DNA from: DASVXQ01 sp046727955
GTDB taxonomy: Bacteria; Actinomycetota; CALGFH01
Reading direction: 5' to 3'
Assembly: GCA_046727955.1 (NCBI GenBank)
Contig: JBKPDO010000114.1
Coordinates: 1 to 6,178, forward strand
Length of the DNA stretch: 6,178 nucleotides
Both the position numbers and the translations under genes were made by a program. The notes under the pieces were generated by a model that saw only the letters and a list, made by a program, of their open reading frames with translations, made no database searches and was not told the origin of the DNA. Each line of letters opens with the position of its first letter. Position 1 is the first letter of the stretch. This document shows, one piece after another, positions 1 through 5,474 of the stretch.

Positions 1-273
1 GAGATACTCCGCCTCCTCCTGGCCGCTTGCGACCTGCACGCCGATCACCCCGCCGGTGGCCAGCGTCACCGCGGCCAGCGTCAGGATGGTGGGCTGCAGC
101 CGCCACAGCCGGAAGCCGTAGATCGCGGTCAGGCTCACCCAGATGGCCAGGAACGGGACGGTCCGCCAAGCGGGCAGCAGCCGCATCGCGGCCAGGTTGA
201 CCCCAATGAACACCACCCAGGCGATGTCCACCCAGAATGAACGCAGCCATTGCAGGGCTCGATCACGCCACAT
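1..273 (-). CDS. Membrane N-terminus of a probable sensor protein (histidine-kinase-like), partial
   Basis: Partial gene: the first 91 residues are present and the rest lies beyond the left edge. It starts at ATG 271-273 (MWRDRALQWLRSFW...), with a good ribosome binding site GGGGAGG at 282-288, 8 nt upstream. Hydrophobic segments at about residues 14-33, 40-53 and 63-82 suggest three membrane helices. These are followed by a short acidic stretch (GQEEAEYL) at the window edge. Several actinobacterial sensor histidine kinases begin with a compact multi-helix membrane domain of this type and continue into dimerisation and ATPase domains, but no kinase motif is visible here. The product is therefore an inference from topology and from memory of similar N-termini. 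It lies 312 nt downstream of the M56 gene on the same strand and probably has its own promoter. Another membrane protein is possible. Confidence 0.55.
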   Translation of the reverse strand, partial: MWRDRALQWLRSFWVDIAWVVFIGVNLAAMRLLPAWRTVPFLAIWVSLTAIYGFRLWRLQPTILTLAAVTLATGGVIGVQVASGQEEAEYL

Positions 274-302
274 CGCCGCGGCCTCCCCAGGATGCGCGCG
301 GC

Positions 303-362
303 GCTGATCGCGTCGGCTCCACGCGCCGGGTGCTGCCACGCGCAGGGGCCGACGCTGACAGC
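303..362. repeat. Imperfect inverted repeat in the sensor-gene leader
   Basis: The arms 310-320 (GCGTCGGCTCC) and 345-355 (GGGGCCGACGC) can pair over 11 positions with one G-T. After a small internal mismatch, GCTG at 303-306 pairs with CAGC at 359-362. The loop is 24 nt. It lies 37-90 nt upstream of the sensor-like ATG (minus strand), where it could be an operator or a leader hairpin. In DNA this GC-rich, such dyads also arise by chance. Confidence 0.3.
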
Positions 363-483
363 GAGTGCTGCGTCGACACCGTCCCTCCCTGATCTGGCGC
401 AGCGGCGCACACGCCTTGCCAGCGGCACCGGCCCGGACCTGGCGGCACTGCCTCCCGTCACCCCGCTCACGCCAGCCAAATCC

Positions 484-508
484 TGCCTCCGACCGCGCGT
501 AGGAGGCA
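484..508 (-). terminator. Short hairpin downstream of the M56 gene, possible terminator
   Basis: TGCCTCC (484-490) and GGAGGCA (502-508) form a perfect 7-bp inverted repeat with an 11-nt loop. It lies about 80 nt beyond the stop of the M56 gene on the minus strand. There is only a weak T stretch after it (GGATTTGG), so a terminator role is tentative. Confidence 0.3.
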
Positions 509-585
509 ATACCGAATCCGGCAGATCCACGAGGAAGCCGCGGGCTCGATAGGACTCGCCCACCGGGCTGTCCTGCGCGAGTGTG

Positions 586-1549
586 TCAGGCGAGGGGGCA
601 GACTGGCATGCCGGCCACGCGCACCAGCGGCGCGGCCACGGCGAGGAGCTGGCCCAGCAGCGGCGCGACCACGACCAGGCTGGCCAGCAGCAGCGCGCCC
701 CGCGGGTGGGTGGCGGGCGGGCCGCTGAGCCGGCGGATCCGCTCCAGGGTGCCTGAGCCGGCGGCGCCAAGCCCGAGTGTGGGGGCTGGCGCGGTGGCGA
801 GAGTGGCCAGCGCGCTGGCGATGTCGGCCCGGTCGTGGTGGTGGACGGCGGCGTCGTCGGCGGCCAGCTCCACCAGACGGGCGACAGCACCGTGGGCGGC
901 ACGGGCGGCCGGCAGCCAGGGCAGGCCGACCCGCAGCGCCTCAGCCACCAGCAGCAGGACATGGTGGCGGCGAGCCTGGTGGGCGTGCTCGTGGGCCAGG
1001 ACAGCCGCAAGCTGGCCAGGGTCGAGCCGCTCCAACGTGGCGGTGGTGAGCACGATGGGGCCGGGCCGGGCCCCCAGCCGCCCGGGCAGGCAGTAGGCCA
1101 GCGGCGCCGGATGGTCCAGGACGGTGACGCCGGGCAAGGCCAGCCTGGCTGCGGCCGGCGAGGGTGAGCAGCTCACGCTGACCTTGGGCCGCGCGGCAGG
1201 CGCGGGTGCCGGCGACCACGCCGCCGGCCAGCAGCCCGCCGGTAACGGTAGCGCGCAGCGCCAGGCCCAGCAGCGGGCCGGCCATGCTCGCTGGGACGTC
1301 CAGAGCCGCGCGCAGCGCCATCGAGCAGGTCGCCAACAGCGCCGCCAGGTCGATCGCCAGGCGGCTGGACCCGACCAGCAGCAGCAGCCCCGCCAGTACC
1401 ACCGCGGACACCGCACCAAGGACGGCCAGCAGCCACAGGTAGGCGGCCGCCTGCGGGCTGTGGTCCAGGCGGCCCAGCCGGGCAAGGACCAGCGGGGCGG
1501 CCACCCCGAGCGTGCCGCCGGCCAGCAGCACGGCGGCCAGCGGGCTCAC
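586..1549 (-). CDS. BlaR1-like M56 family metallopeptidase, interrupted by one frameshift
   Basis: Integral-membrane zinc protease of the BlaR1/MecR1 (peptidase M56) family, which typically senses a signal and relieves repression by its BlaI partner. Translation from GTG 1547-1549 gives MSPLAAVLLAGG... with membrane helices at about residues 3-22, 36-60 and 90-114. At about 1135-1155 the reading frame must shift for homology to continue. The second frame carries LPGVTVLDHP, the family motif PLAYCLPG, the zinc site HEHAH (979-993), a downstream ELAADDAAV segment with the third-ligand glutamate, and a last membrane helix, ending at TGA 586-588. The total of 964 nt is one base more than a whole number of codons, so a 1-nt insertion (or 2-nt deletion) in a roughly 320-residue gene explains it. 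No C-terminal penicillin-binding domain is present, as is usual for short actinobacterial members. The start is 5 nt after the blaI stop, so the two are cotranscribed. Whether the frameshift is real or a sequencing error cannot be decided here. Confidence 0.82.
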
Positions 1550-1554
1550 GGCGG

Positions 1555-1941
1555 CTACTGGTCGGTGTGATCCTGGCGAGGGCGGGCGGGGGTCTGGAGG
1601 GCGGCGCGGAGCTTGTCGGCCTGCTCGGGGGGGAGCTGCTGGACAAAGCGCAGCAGGACCGTGGTGGGGTTGCCGCTGGCGCCGAGCAGGCTGGCCATGC
1701 GGCGGGCGGTGTAGGTCTCGCGGGACTGGACCGCCTGGTAGGTGTGGGCCTTGCCGGTAGGGTGCTTTTCGAGGATGCCCTTGCGGGCCAGCCGGTCCAT
1801 GACGGTGAGCACGGTGGTGTAGACGACCGGTCGGGAGTGGGCGAGCTGGTCGACGACCTCGCGGCCGGTGACCGGGCGGTCGGCGTCCCAGATCACCTGC
1901 ATGACCGCTTGCTCGAGTTCGCCGAATCCGCCTCGTGGCAC
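1555..1941 (-). CDS. BlaI/MecI/CopY-family winged-helix transcriptional repressor
   Basis: A 128-residue dimeric repressor of the Penicillinase_R family, expected to bind operators before its own operon and be inactivated by proteolysis through the neighbouring M56 protease. The opening GFGELEQAVMQVIWD is the classic N-terminal helix of the family. The winged helix follows, with recognition helix YTTVLTVMDRLARKG at residues 41-55 and wing residues KHPTGKAHTYQA. The C-terminal dimerisation helices contain LLRFVQQLPPEQADKLRAAL. By alignment from memory, R98-F99 corresponds to the cleavage point of staphylococcal BlaI. There are no cysteines, so the copper-binding CxC motifs of CopY are absent. 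The GTG start at 1939-1941 is chosen because a strong GAGGAG lies 9 nt upstream and because it gives normal family length. The frame stays open further upstream, but without homology. The gene looks intact. Confidence 0.92.
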   Translation of the reverse strand: MPRGGFGELEQAVMQVIWDADRPVTGREVVDQLAHSRPVVYTTVLTVMDRLARKGILEKHPTGKAHTYQAVQSRETYTARRMASLLGASGNPTTVLLRFVQQLPPEQADKLRAALQTPARPRQDHTDQ

Positions 1942-1950
1942 CCGCGTCCG

Positions 1951-1956
1951 CTCCTC
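1951..1956 (-). promoter_or_regulatory. Ribosome binding site fixing the blaI-like start
   Basis: Read on the minus strand this is GAGGAG, 9 nt before GTG 1939-1941. It decides between this start and a longer open frame running to about 2217, whose extra N-terminal part is proline- and arginine-rich and unlike BlaI proteins. Confidence 0.7.
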
Positions 1957-1969
1957 TCGCGCCTCTCGT

Positions 1970-2221
1970 TCAGTGGCTGCTGGCAGGGTCACGATACCCG
2001 CTCGGCGGGCGCTGGTGGCTGCTCGACTCCCTGGGTGTCGGTACCGCACGGGGCCGGTTGGCGGGCTCGCCGGGGTCTTGGCGCTCGCCGCGCAGTGTCG
2101 CCGGCTCCCGCGCCAGCTTGGCGATGCGCTGGTCGGTACTGGCCGGCGGCGGCTCCGTCTGGGCCTGGGTCTGGGCGGGTGGACTGTGCATGCGGCGCAT
2201 CCCGGCCATGCACACAAGCAT
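1970..2221 (-). CDS. Hypothetical small protein, possibly the tail of a decayed membrane protein
   Basis: An 83-codon open frame ending 28 nt before the blaI-like start. It begins MLVCMAGMRRMHSPP and contains DQRIAKLAREPATLRGERQD, which looks like a short charged helix or coiled coil, then a proline- and serine-rich tail. No good ribosome binding site precedes ATG 2221. Immediately upstream, other frames encode hydrophobic pieces (SPLLIG, then WGALAVLGW). Joining these through small frame changes would give one transmembrane helix running into MLVCMAGM. That pattern resembles small one-helix proteins with a methionine-rich motif and a charged tail often found next to metal-handling genes. It could therefore be a decayed gene spanning about 1970-2370. 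I do not recognise a family with confidence, and chance coding is quite possible. Confidence 0.3.
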   Translation of the reverse strand: MLVCMAGMRRMHSPPAQTQAQTEPPPASTDQRIAKLAREPATLRGERQDPGEPANRPRAVPTPRESSSHQRPPSGYRDPASSH

Positions 2222-2518
2222 CAGCGGTCAGCCCACCCCAGGACGGCCAGCGCTCCCCAATCAGCAGCGGGCTGGCCGGGTTGGAGGCCCAGGCTCGGTC
2301 CAGCCCCCACAGTGTCCACGGCACGCCACGGGTCATGTCGCCGCCCGGGTCCATGATCCCGGCGCTGAGGCGCATGGCGGCCCTTCGGTCCCGAGGTGGT
2401 GCAGCGGATTCTACGCAGCAACACGGCAAGCCCGGAATCGCGCAGAGCGACCGGCGTCGGGGGCGCTCCTGGCGCCGAAGCGGGTAAGACGCCAGCGCCC
2501 GCCGGAATGGCCGGTCTC
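2222..2518. other. Region between the copper-storage gene and the possible small gene
   Basis: No supported gene. On the minus strand an open frame beginning MRLSAGIMDPGGDM (ATG at about 2376, preceded by GAAGGG) continues as MTRGVPWTLWGLDRAW. It could be the N-terminal part of the decayed small protein noted at 1970-2221, but this is speculative. Small GC-rich dyads such as GGCGC/GCGCC (2462-2466 with 2472-2476) follow the copper-storage gene. None has a T-run that would mark a terminator. Confidence 0.35.
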
Positions 2519-2923
2519 CTATTTCATGGCGGCCAGGAGCTCCCGGCAGGCCCGCTCGCAGCGCCGGCAGGCCTCGGCGCACACCCGGCAGTGCTCGTGC
2601 ATCTGGGCATGCCGCTCGCACTCGTCGCCGCAGCTCTTGCAGGTGGCCACGCAGGCCTCCAGCAGTGGCCTGGTGACGCCTGCGTCGTACTCGGTCTGGC
2701 GGCTGGTGACCCCGACGGTGGCCTCGCAGATGTCGGCGCAGTCCAGGCACAGCCGGATGCACTTGACCAGCTCGGCGACGTTGTGCTCGCTCAAGTCGTC
2801 GTCGGCGTCGGCGGCACAGGCCTGGGCGCAGTCGCTGAGCGCGTCGATGGTGGTGGCCAGCACGCCGGCGTCGACGTTGAAGTCGCGTGGGTAGGTGTCC
2901 AGCAGCTGCCTGGCGTAGCTCAT
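2519..2923 (-). CDS. Cys-rich four-helix-bundle copper-storage protein (Csp/DUF326 family)
   Basis: A 134-residue protein of the family whose characterised members (Csp1, Csp3) store many Cu(I) ions inside a four-helix bundle. Fifteen cysteines line the helices: C32, C36; C55, C59, C62, C66; C91, C95, C98, C102; C112, C115, C119, C122, C126. The spacing alternates CxxC and CxxxC, as expected for a thiolate-filled core. The conserved ERHAQMHEHC segment at 103-112 is present. There is no signal peptide (MSYARQLLDTYPRDF), so it should be cytosolic, as in Csp3-type proteins. ATG 2921-2923 is chosen because AAAGGAGG lies 4 nt upstream and family members begin just before this tyrosine/arginine-rich helix. 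An earlier in-frame ATG at 3034 would add a Cys-rich leader with no homology. The frame is intact and ends with TAG 2519-2521. Confidence 0.93.
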   Translation of the reverse strand: MSYARQLLDTYPRDFNVDAGVLATTIDALSDCAQACAADADDDLSEHNVAELVKCIRLCLDCADICEATVGVTSRQTEYDAGVTRPLLEACVATCKSCGDECERHAQMHEHCRVCAEACRRCERACRELLAAMK

Positions 2924-3002
2924 GGCCCCTCCTTTGCGGGCGATGCAGCAACAACACCTGGGTATCCGTATCGCAGTGCGGAAAACCAGCAGGGGTGGAT
3001 AG
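2924..3002 (-). promoter_or_regulatory. Leader and probable promoter region of the copper-storage gene
   Basis: Only about 80 nt separate the copper-storage ATG from the relic at 3003-3369, so a promoter should lie here if the gene is expressed. Read on the minus strand it contains CTATCCACCCCTG and GATACCCAGG. These faintly recall the TACCCC half-sites bound by the copper sensor CsoR but do not form a proper palindrome. The ribosome binding site AAAGGAGG is at 2928-2935. No convincing -35/-10 pair is visible. Regulation by copper is an inference from the gene, not from the DNA. Confidence 0.3.
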
Positions 3003-3369
3003 ACGACACCGGCAGCCACCGTCGCCGAGTTCACCGCCAGGGTCCAGCAGATGACCGGGCTGACCCAGACCGGCTACACGATCCGCCAGGCCGCCTACGA
3101 CCTGCGCAAGCTCCGCGGCAAGCACCTCATCGCCAAGCCGAGCCAGTCGCGGCGTTACCTGGTCCCGCCACAGCCGCCCGCACGATCGCCGCCCTGCTCG
3201 CTCTGCGCGATCAGGTCATCGGCCCCATCCTGGCCGGTGTCCGCAGCCCACGGCTGGGCCGCAAACCTGCCCACTGGACCCGCATCGACCGCGACTGCGA
3301 GGCCTCCGCATCGGCATGCAGACCCTCTTCCACGACCTCGGCATCACCGCCGGCAGCGCCGCGGCATAG
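3003..3369 (+). pseudogene. C-terminal remnant of a conserved hypothetical protein with a winged-helix-like segment
   Basis: The frame opens after an in-frame TAG at 3000-3002 and reads VAEFTARVQQMTGLTQ, then YTIRQAAYDLRKLRGKHLI, then SRRYLVPPQ: a helix-turn-helix followed by a wing-like strand. Near 3173 one base appears missing. In the next frame the sequence continues ARTIAALLALRDQVIGPILA, then SPRLGRKPAHWTRIDRDCEA. Near 3302 a second base is missing, after which LRIGMQTLFHDLGITAGS runs to a stop at 3367-3369. Joined, the three pieces give one continuous sequence of about 120 residues. From memory it resembles the C-terminus of a longer hypothetical family common in actinobacteria and often found near transposases. 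The N-terminal part is gone, there is no ribosome binding site, and two frameshifts are needed, so it is a relic. The family name is uncertain. Confidence 0.65.
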
Positions 3370-3402
3370 ACAACCTTTTGTCGATCCGGGTCCCCCAAGT
3401 CC

Positions 3403-3687
3403 CTAGCGGCTCGACTGCGGCCCGGCCGCGGCCCCGGGGCCGGGCGCGGCGTTCATCATGCGCGGCATCTCCAGGCCCTTGGTGCGGAGGAACCGCAGCA
3501 CCAGCACGGCGGCGAGGACCAGGAACACCACGTTCAGCACGCTGGTGTAGTTCAGGGTGATGCTGGCCTCCACGACCTTGGCGTTGCGGGTCTGTGGGAC
3601 CAGCCCGAGCGCCTCGAAGACCAGGTCGACGCCCAGCCCGGCCGCCGCCATGGTCAGGTAGAAGGTGCCGAGCAGGAACAGGCTCAT
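3403..3687 (-). pseudogene. C-terminal remnant of an UPF0718/DUF318-type permease
   Basis: The minus-strand frame reads KMSLFLLGTFYLTMAAAGLG, then LVFEALGLVPQTRNAKVVEA, then SITLNYTSVLNVVFLVLAAV and RFLRTKG, with a Gly/Ala/Pro-rich end and stop TAG at 3403-3405. It holds two membrane helices linked by a loop. The NYTSVLN and FL.LAAVLV.RFLRT pattern matches the last two helices of predicted permeases of the DUF318/ArsP_1 family. Intact members are about 300-400 residues with eight or more helices, so only the last quarter remains. Homology stops at about 3687, where the opposite strand begins to encode transposase. The frame stays open to 3720, but that part is antisense to transposase. No ribosome binding site precedes the internal ATGs. 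It cannot work as a transporter alone. Confidence 0.72.
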
Positions 3688-3997
3688 CTTTGCCGCTGAG
3701 GGGATCGAGGTGCTCATCACGCCGGTGCGGGCGCCGCGGGCGAACGCCTACGCAGAGCGATGGGTCGGCACCGTCCGGCGTGAGGTGCTGGATCGGATGC
3801 TGATCTTCGGACGCCAGCAACTGCGGTTCGTGTTAGCTGAATTTGCCGACCATTACAACGTGCACCGTCCGCATCGTGGCTTGGGACAGGTGCCGCCACT
3901 CGGGCCGAGCGAGCCAGCGGTCGTCGTGCCGGCTGGGAGGGTCGTACGGCGAGATCGACTCGGTGGACTGGTCCATGAGTATGCCCAGGCCGCATGA
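3688..3997 (+). pseudogene. C-terminal fragment of an IS transposase (DDE-type integrase core)
   Basis: Reads FAAEGIEVLITPVRAPRANA, then YAERWVGTVRREVLDRMLIF, then HYNVHRPHRGL, and ends near LGGLVHEYAQAA with stop TGA 3998-4000. This is the end of an rve/DDE integrase catalytic core as found in IS481/IS3-like elements. The AER glutamate is the expected third acid of the DDE triad, but the two aspartates and the DNA-binding N-terminus are missing. About two thirds of the gene is absent. Upstream of about 3688 the frame is antisense to the permease remnant, so the ATG at 3665 is not a real start. The element is dead on its own but could serve as a homologous target for intact copies elsewhere. 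Confidence 0.85.
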
Positions 3998-4020
3998 GGT
4001 GACCGAATATCTGGCACCCA
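3688..4020 (+). mobile_element. Truncated insertion sequence, right end only
   Basis: Comprises the transposase tail and a short 3' flank. In elements of this type the right terminal repeat lies within a few tens of bases of the transposase stop, so GACCGAATATCTGGCACCCACA (about 4001-4022) is the likely terminus. The left end has been lost, so neither the paired inverted repeat nor a target duplication can be verified. The boundary is approximate. Confidence 0.5.
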
Positions 4021-4163
4021 CACGTTGAGGACGCTGATGGGAAAGCCCTCACCGAGCAGGACGACAAAGCGCGGTTCATTGCCGGGACGGTCACGCGCAC
4101 ACAGCCGTGGCTGGCCGGGTAGGCCGGCACCGACGTGGAACCGTGGACAGCATGGCCGCGGGC
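4021..4163 (-). pseudogene. Remnant of an L,D-transpeptidase (YkuD domain), active-site region
   Basis: The minus strand encodes ARGHAVHGSTSVPAYPASHG followed by CVRVTVPAMNR. This is the unmistakable core of the YkuD catalytic domain: the conserved histidine in AVHG and the SHGC motif (4101-4112) with its nucleophilic cysteine and following arginine. L,D-transpeptidases make 3-3 peptidoglycan cross-links outside the membrane. After MNR the frame shifts by one base at about 4065, and the next frame gives FVVLLGEGFPISVLNV, the expected final strand. The frame then runs into the IS end. Upstream of about 4163 homology stops (a Gly/Arg-rich stretch preceded by a stop), so the signal peptide and most of the domain are missing. 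It is a relic of roughly 50 codons, truncated on both sides. An opposite-strand frame here is only its shadow. Confidence 0.72.
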
Positions 4164-4224
4164 CGTTTGGCCGCGTCGCAACGGGCGATCGGTCCCCCCG
4201 ATCCGACCGGTCCGACTCCTACCT

Positions 4225-4266
4225 GTAGCCAGCTACCCACGAGGGGTGGTCGGTGTGGCTGCACCG
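4225..4266 (-). terminator. Cluster of small hairpins after the baeRF3 gene, possible terminator
   Basis: Just beyond the baeRF3 stop (minus strand) lie CGGTG/CACCG with a 6-nt loop (4251-4266) and GTAGC/GCTAC with a 2-nt spacer (4225-4236). There is no T-run, so factor-independent termination is uncertain. Confidence 0.25.
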
Positions 4267-4267
4267 C

Positions 4268-5422
4268 TCAGTAGCGCAGGATGGCCGCGGGTCGACCAAT
4301 ATCAGGAAGCTCTGCTGGGTCCAGTGGGTAGGCACTGCCGTGGCGGCGCAGGGTCTCGACCATGGCGAGGTCGAGCAGGTCGACATCGCCCGGCCGCGCC
4401 TCCTCGTGCACCTCGACGGCACCGCTGGCCGCGTCGGCAATGCCCCACTGCTCGCCGTACATGGGGACCAGCAGGGTCTCGACCCGCCCCCCGACGGCGG
4501 CCGTGACCACCTGTGGCAGATCGCTGACAGCCAGCCCGGTGCCGGCCAGCCCGCGCCAGCGGGCGGCGGCCGCCCGCTGCTGCTGCCGGAACCCGTCGCT
4601 CACGACCGCCCAGGCCCGCTGGTGCAGCGTGGCTGGGTCGAGCCGGTCGGGGTTTGACTGGAGGCTCGGCTCCAGAAGGTGCGGGTGGGTGCTGGCCGTG
4701 CGGTAGATCGGCACCAGGTAGTCGACCGCTGCCAGCAGCAGCGGGGCGTGGGCGTCCCGGACCGCGGCGTGAACGCCGCGGTCGACCTCGCGGAAGAAGC
4801 GCAGGATCCGGTCCTTGGCATCGTCGGAGCCGACGCCGTGGCCGTGGAAGACCGCCGCGGGCCGTCCGCCTGGCCGGGCCAGGCCGGCTTCGTGGAGCTG
4901 CAGCTGCTCCTCGCGGTCGTCCATGCGCATCGCGTCGGCAAGGCTGGCCGGCACACCGGGAAGGTCGATGGCGCGCAGCCCGTCGCGGTCGCCCTCGAAA
5001 AGCCGCACCCGGCCCTGGCTCAGGGCCAGCAGGTAGAAGCGCCCGTCGCCGCACAGCAAGGGCAGGAGCGGCTTGACGTGGAAGCGGCGGCCGACCACGA
5101 GCAGCTCGCGTGGCTGGTAGGGCAGTCGCAGGTGGCGGGCCGCACCCTGAGCCAGAAACAGCGCCAGACCGCCGCTGGGCGTCTGCCAGAACCCGGGCTG
5201 CTCGGCCAGCGCAGCCGCCGGGGTGACCAGGCGACGCGACCAGCGGCCGCGCACGCCAGCTACACCAAGCCGGTGCTCGGCATCGCGAAGCAGGTTGCGC
5301 AGCCGCATCGCGTCCTGCCGCTCATCCGGGCCCGCCCCTCGGGTAGGCAGGAAGATCGACACCACAATGCCATCGTCCCGGTCGGCCAGCTCGAGCAGTG
5401 CTTGCTTGGACAGCGTCCGCAT
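4268..5422 (-). CDS. Bacterial archaeo-eukaryotic release factor family protein (baeRF3-like)
   Basis: An intact 384-residue cytosolic protein. It matches my recollection of the baeRF family 3 pattern throughout: N-terminal SKQALLELADRDD and VSIFLPTRGAG; MRLRNLLRDAEHRL (39-52); RRFHVKPLLPLLCGDGRFYL (112-131) and RVRLFEGDRDGLRAIDLPGV (138-157), the strands that precede the release-factor-like core; AAVFHGHGVGSDDAKDRILR (189-208) and FFREVDRGVH; APLLLAAVDYLVPIYRTAST (226-245); and a C-terminal VVTAAVGGRVETLLVPMYGE (305-324). The family is related to eRF1/Pelota and is predicted, not proven, to act on ribosomes, perhaps in rescue or quality control. ATG 5420-5422 has GGAGGG 7 nt upstream. The gene starts 52 nt after the dihydroorotate-dehydrogenase-like remnant on the same strand and ends with TGA 4268-4270. 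No frame damage is seen, in contrast to its neighbours. Confidence 0.82.
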   Translation of the reverse strand: MRTLSKQALLELADRDDGIVVSIFLPTRGAGPDERQDAMRLRNLLRDAEHRLGVAGVRGRWSRRLVTPAAALAEQPGFWQTPSGGLALFLAQGAARHLRLPYQPRELLVVGRRFHVKPLLPLLCGDGRFYLLALSQGRVRLFEGDRDGLRAIDLPGVPASLADAMRMDDREEQLQLHEAGLARPGGRPAAVFHGHGVGSDDAKDRILRFFREVDRGVHAAVRDAHAPLLLAAVDYLVPIYRTASTHPHLLEPSLQSNPDRLDPATLHQRAWAVVSDGFRQQQRAAAARWRGLAGTGLAVSDLPQVVTAAVGGRVETLLVPMYGEQWGIADAASGAVEVHEEARPGDVDLLDLAMVETLRRHGSAYPLDPAELPDIGRPAAILRY

Positions 5423-5465
5423 CCTATTTCCCTCCAGATCCAGGCGATCATCGCGCCGCCGCCCT

Positions 5466-5473
5466 GTCCCGAA
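5466..5473 (-). promoter_or_regulatory. Perfect DosR half-site upstream of the baeRF3 gene
   Basis: Read on the minus strand this is TTCGGGAC, identical to the left half of the mycobacterial DosR/DevR consensus TTSGGGACTWWAGTCCCSAA. The other half is not conserved (CGGCGGCG). The same octamer, as GTCCCGAA, recurs at 5923-5930 before the CBS gene. It lies 43 nt upstream of the baeRF3 ATG. A regulatory role is inferred. Confidence 0.28.
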
Positions 5474-5474
5474 G

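Larger units (their letters stand above)
274..585. other. Intergenic region upstream of the sensor-like gene
   Basis: No convincing gene is present on either strand. Short open frames here have arginine- and proline-rich compositions typical of antisense frames in GC-rich DNA and lack ribosome binding sites. The stretch holds two inverted repeats, listed separately at 303-362 and 484-508. It separates the end of the M56 gene from the start of the sensor-like gene, so it should contain the former's terminator and the latter's promoter. No clear -35/-10 pair was found. Confidence 0.5.

Noticed and set aside
250..552. 100-codon open frame on the plus strand
   Set aside because: No ribosome binding site or recognisable motif, composition rich in Arg, Pro and Ala, and it overlaps the start of the sensor-like gene on the other strand.
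1941..2217. Longer N-terminus for the BlaI-like repressor
   Set aside because: The extra 92 codons are Pro/Arg-rich without similarity to the family, while the GTG at 1941 has a strong ribosome binding site and gives normal length.
2940..3002. CsoR-type copper operator upstream of the copper-storage gene
   Set aside because: Only loose half-sites (ATACCC, CACCCC) are present and no palindrome with correct spacing, so it is not called as an operator.
2396..3406. 336-codon open frame on the plus strand
   Set aside because: It is antisense to the well-supported copper-storage gene over most of its length. Only its last part (about 3173-3300) is real coding relic, and that is counted in the 3003-3369 pseudogene.
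3717..4000. Minus-strand frame across the transposase
   Set aside because: Antisense to a clear integrase-core tail; only the part above about 4021 has homology (L,D-transpeptidase).
4027..4122. Plus-strand frame reading DADGKALTEQDDKARF and ending TQPWLAG
   Set aside because: It looks protein-like, but it is the exact antisense of the L,D-transpeptidase relic, whose SHGC and HG motifs are far more specific.
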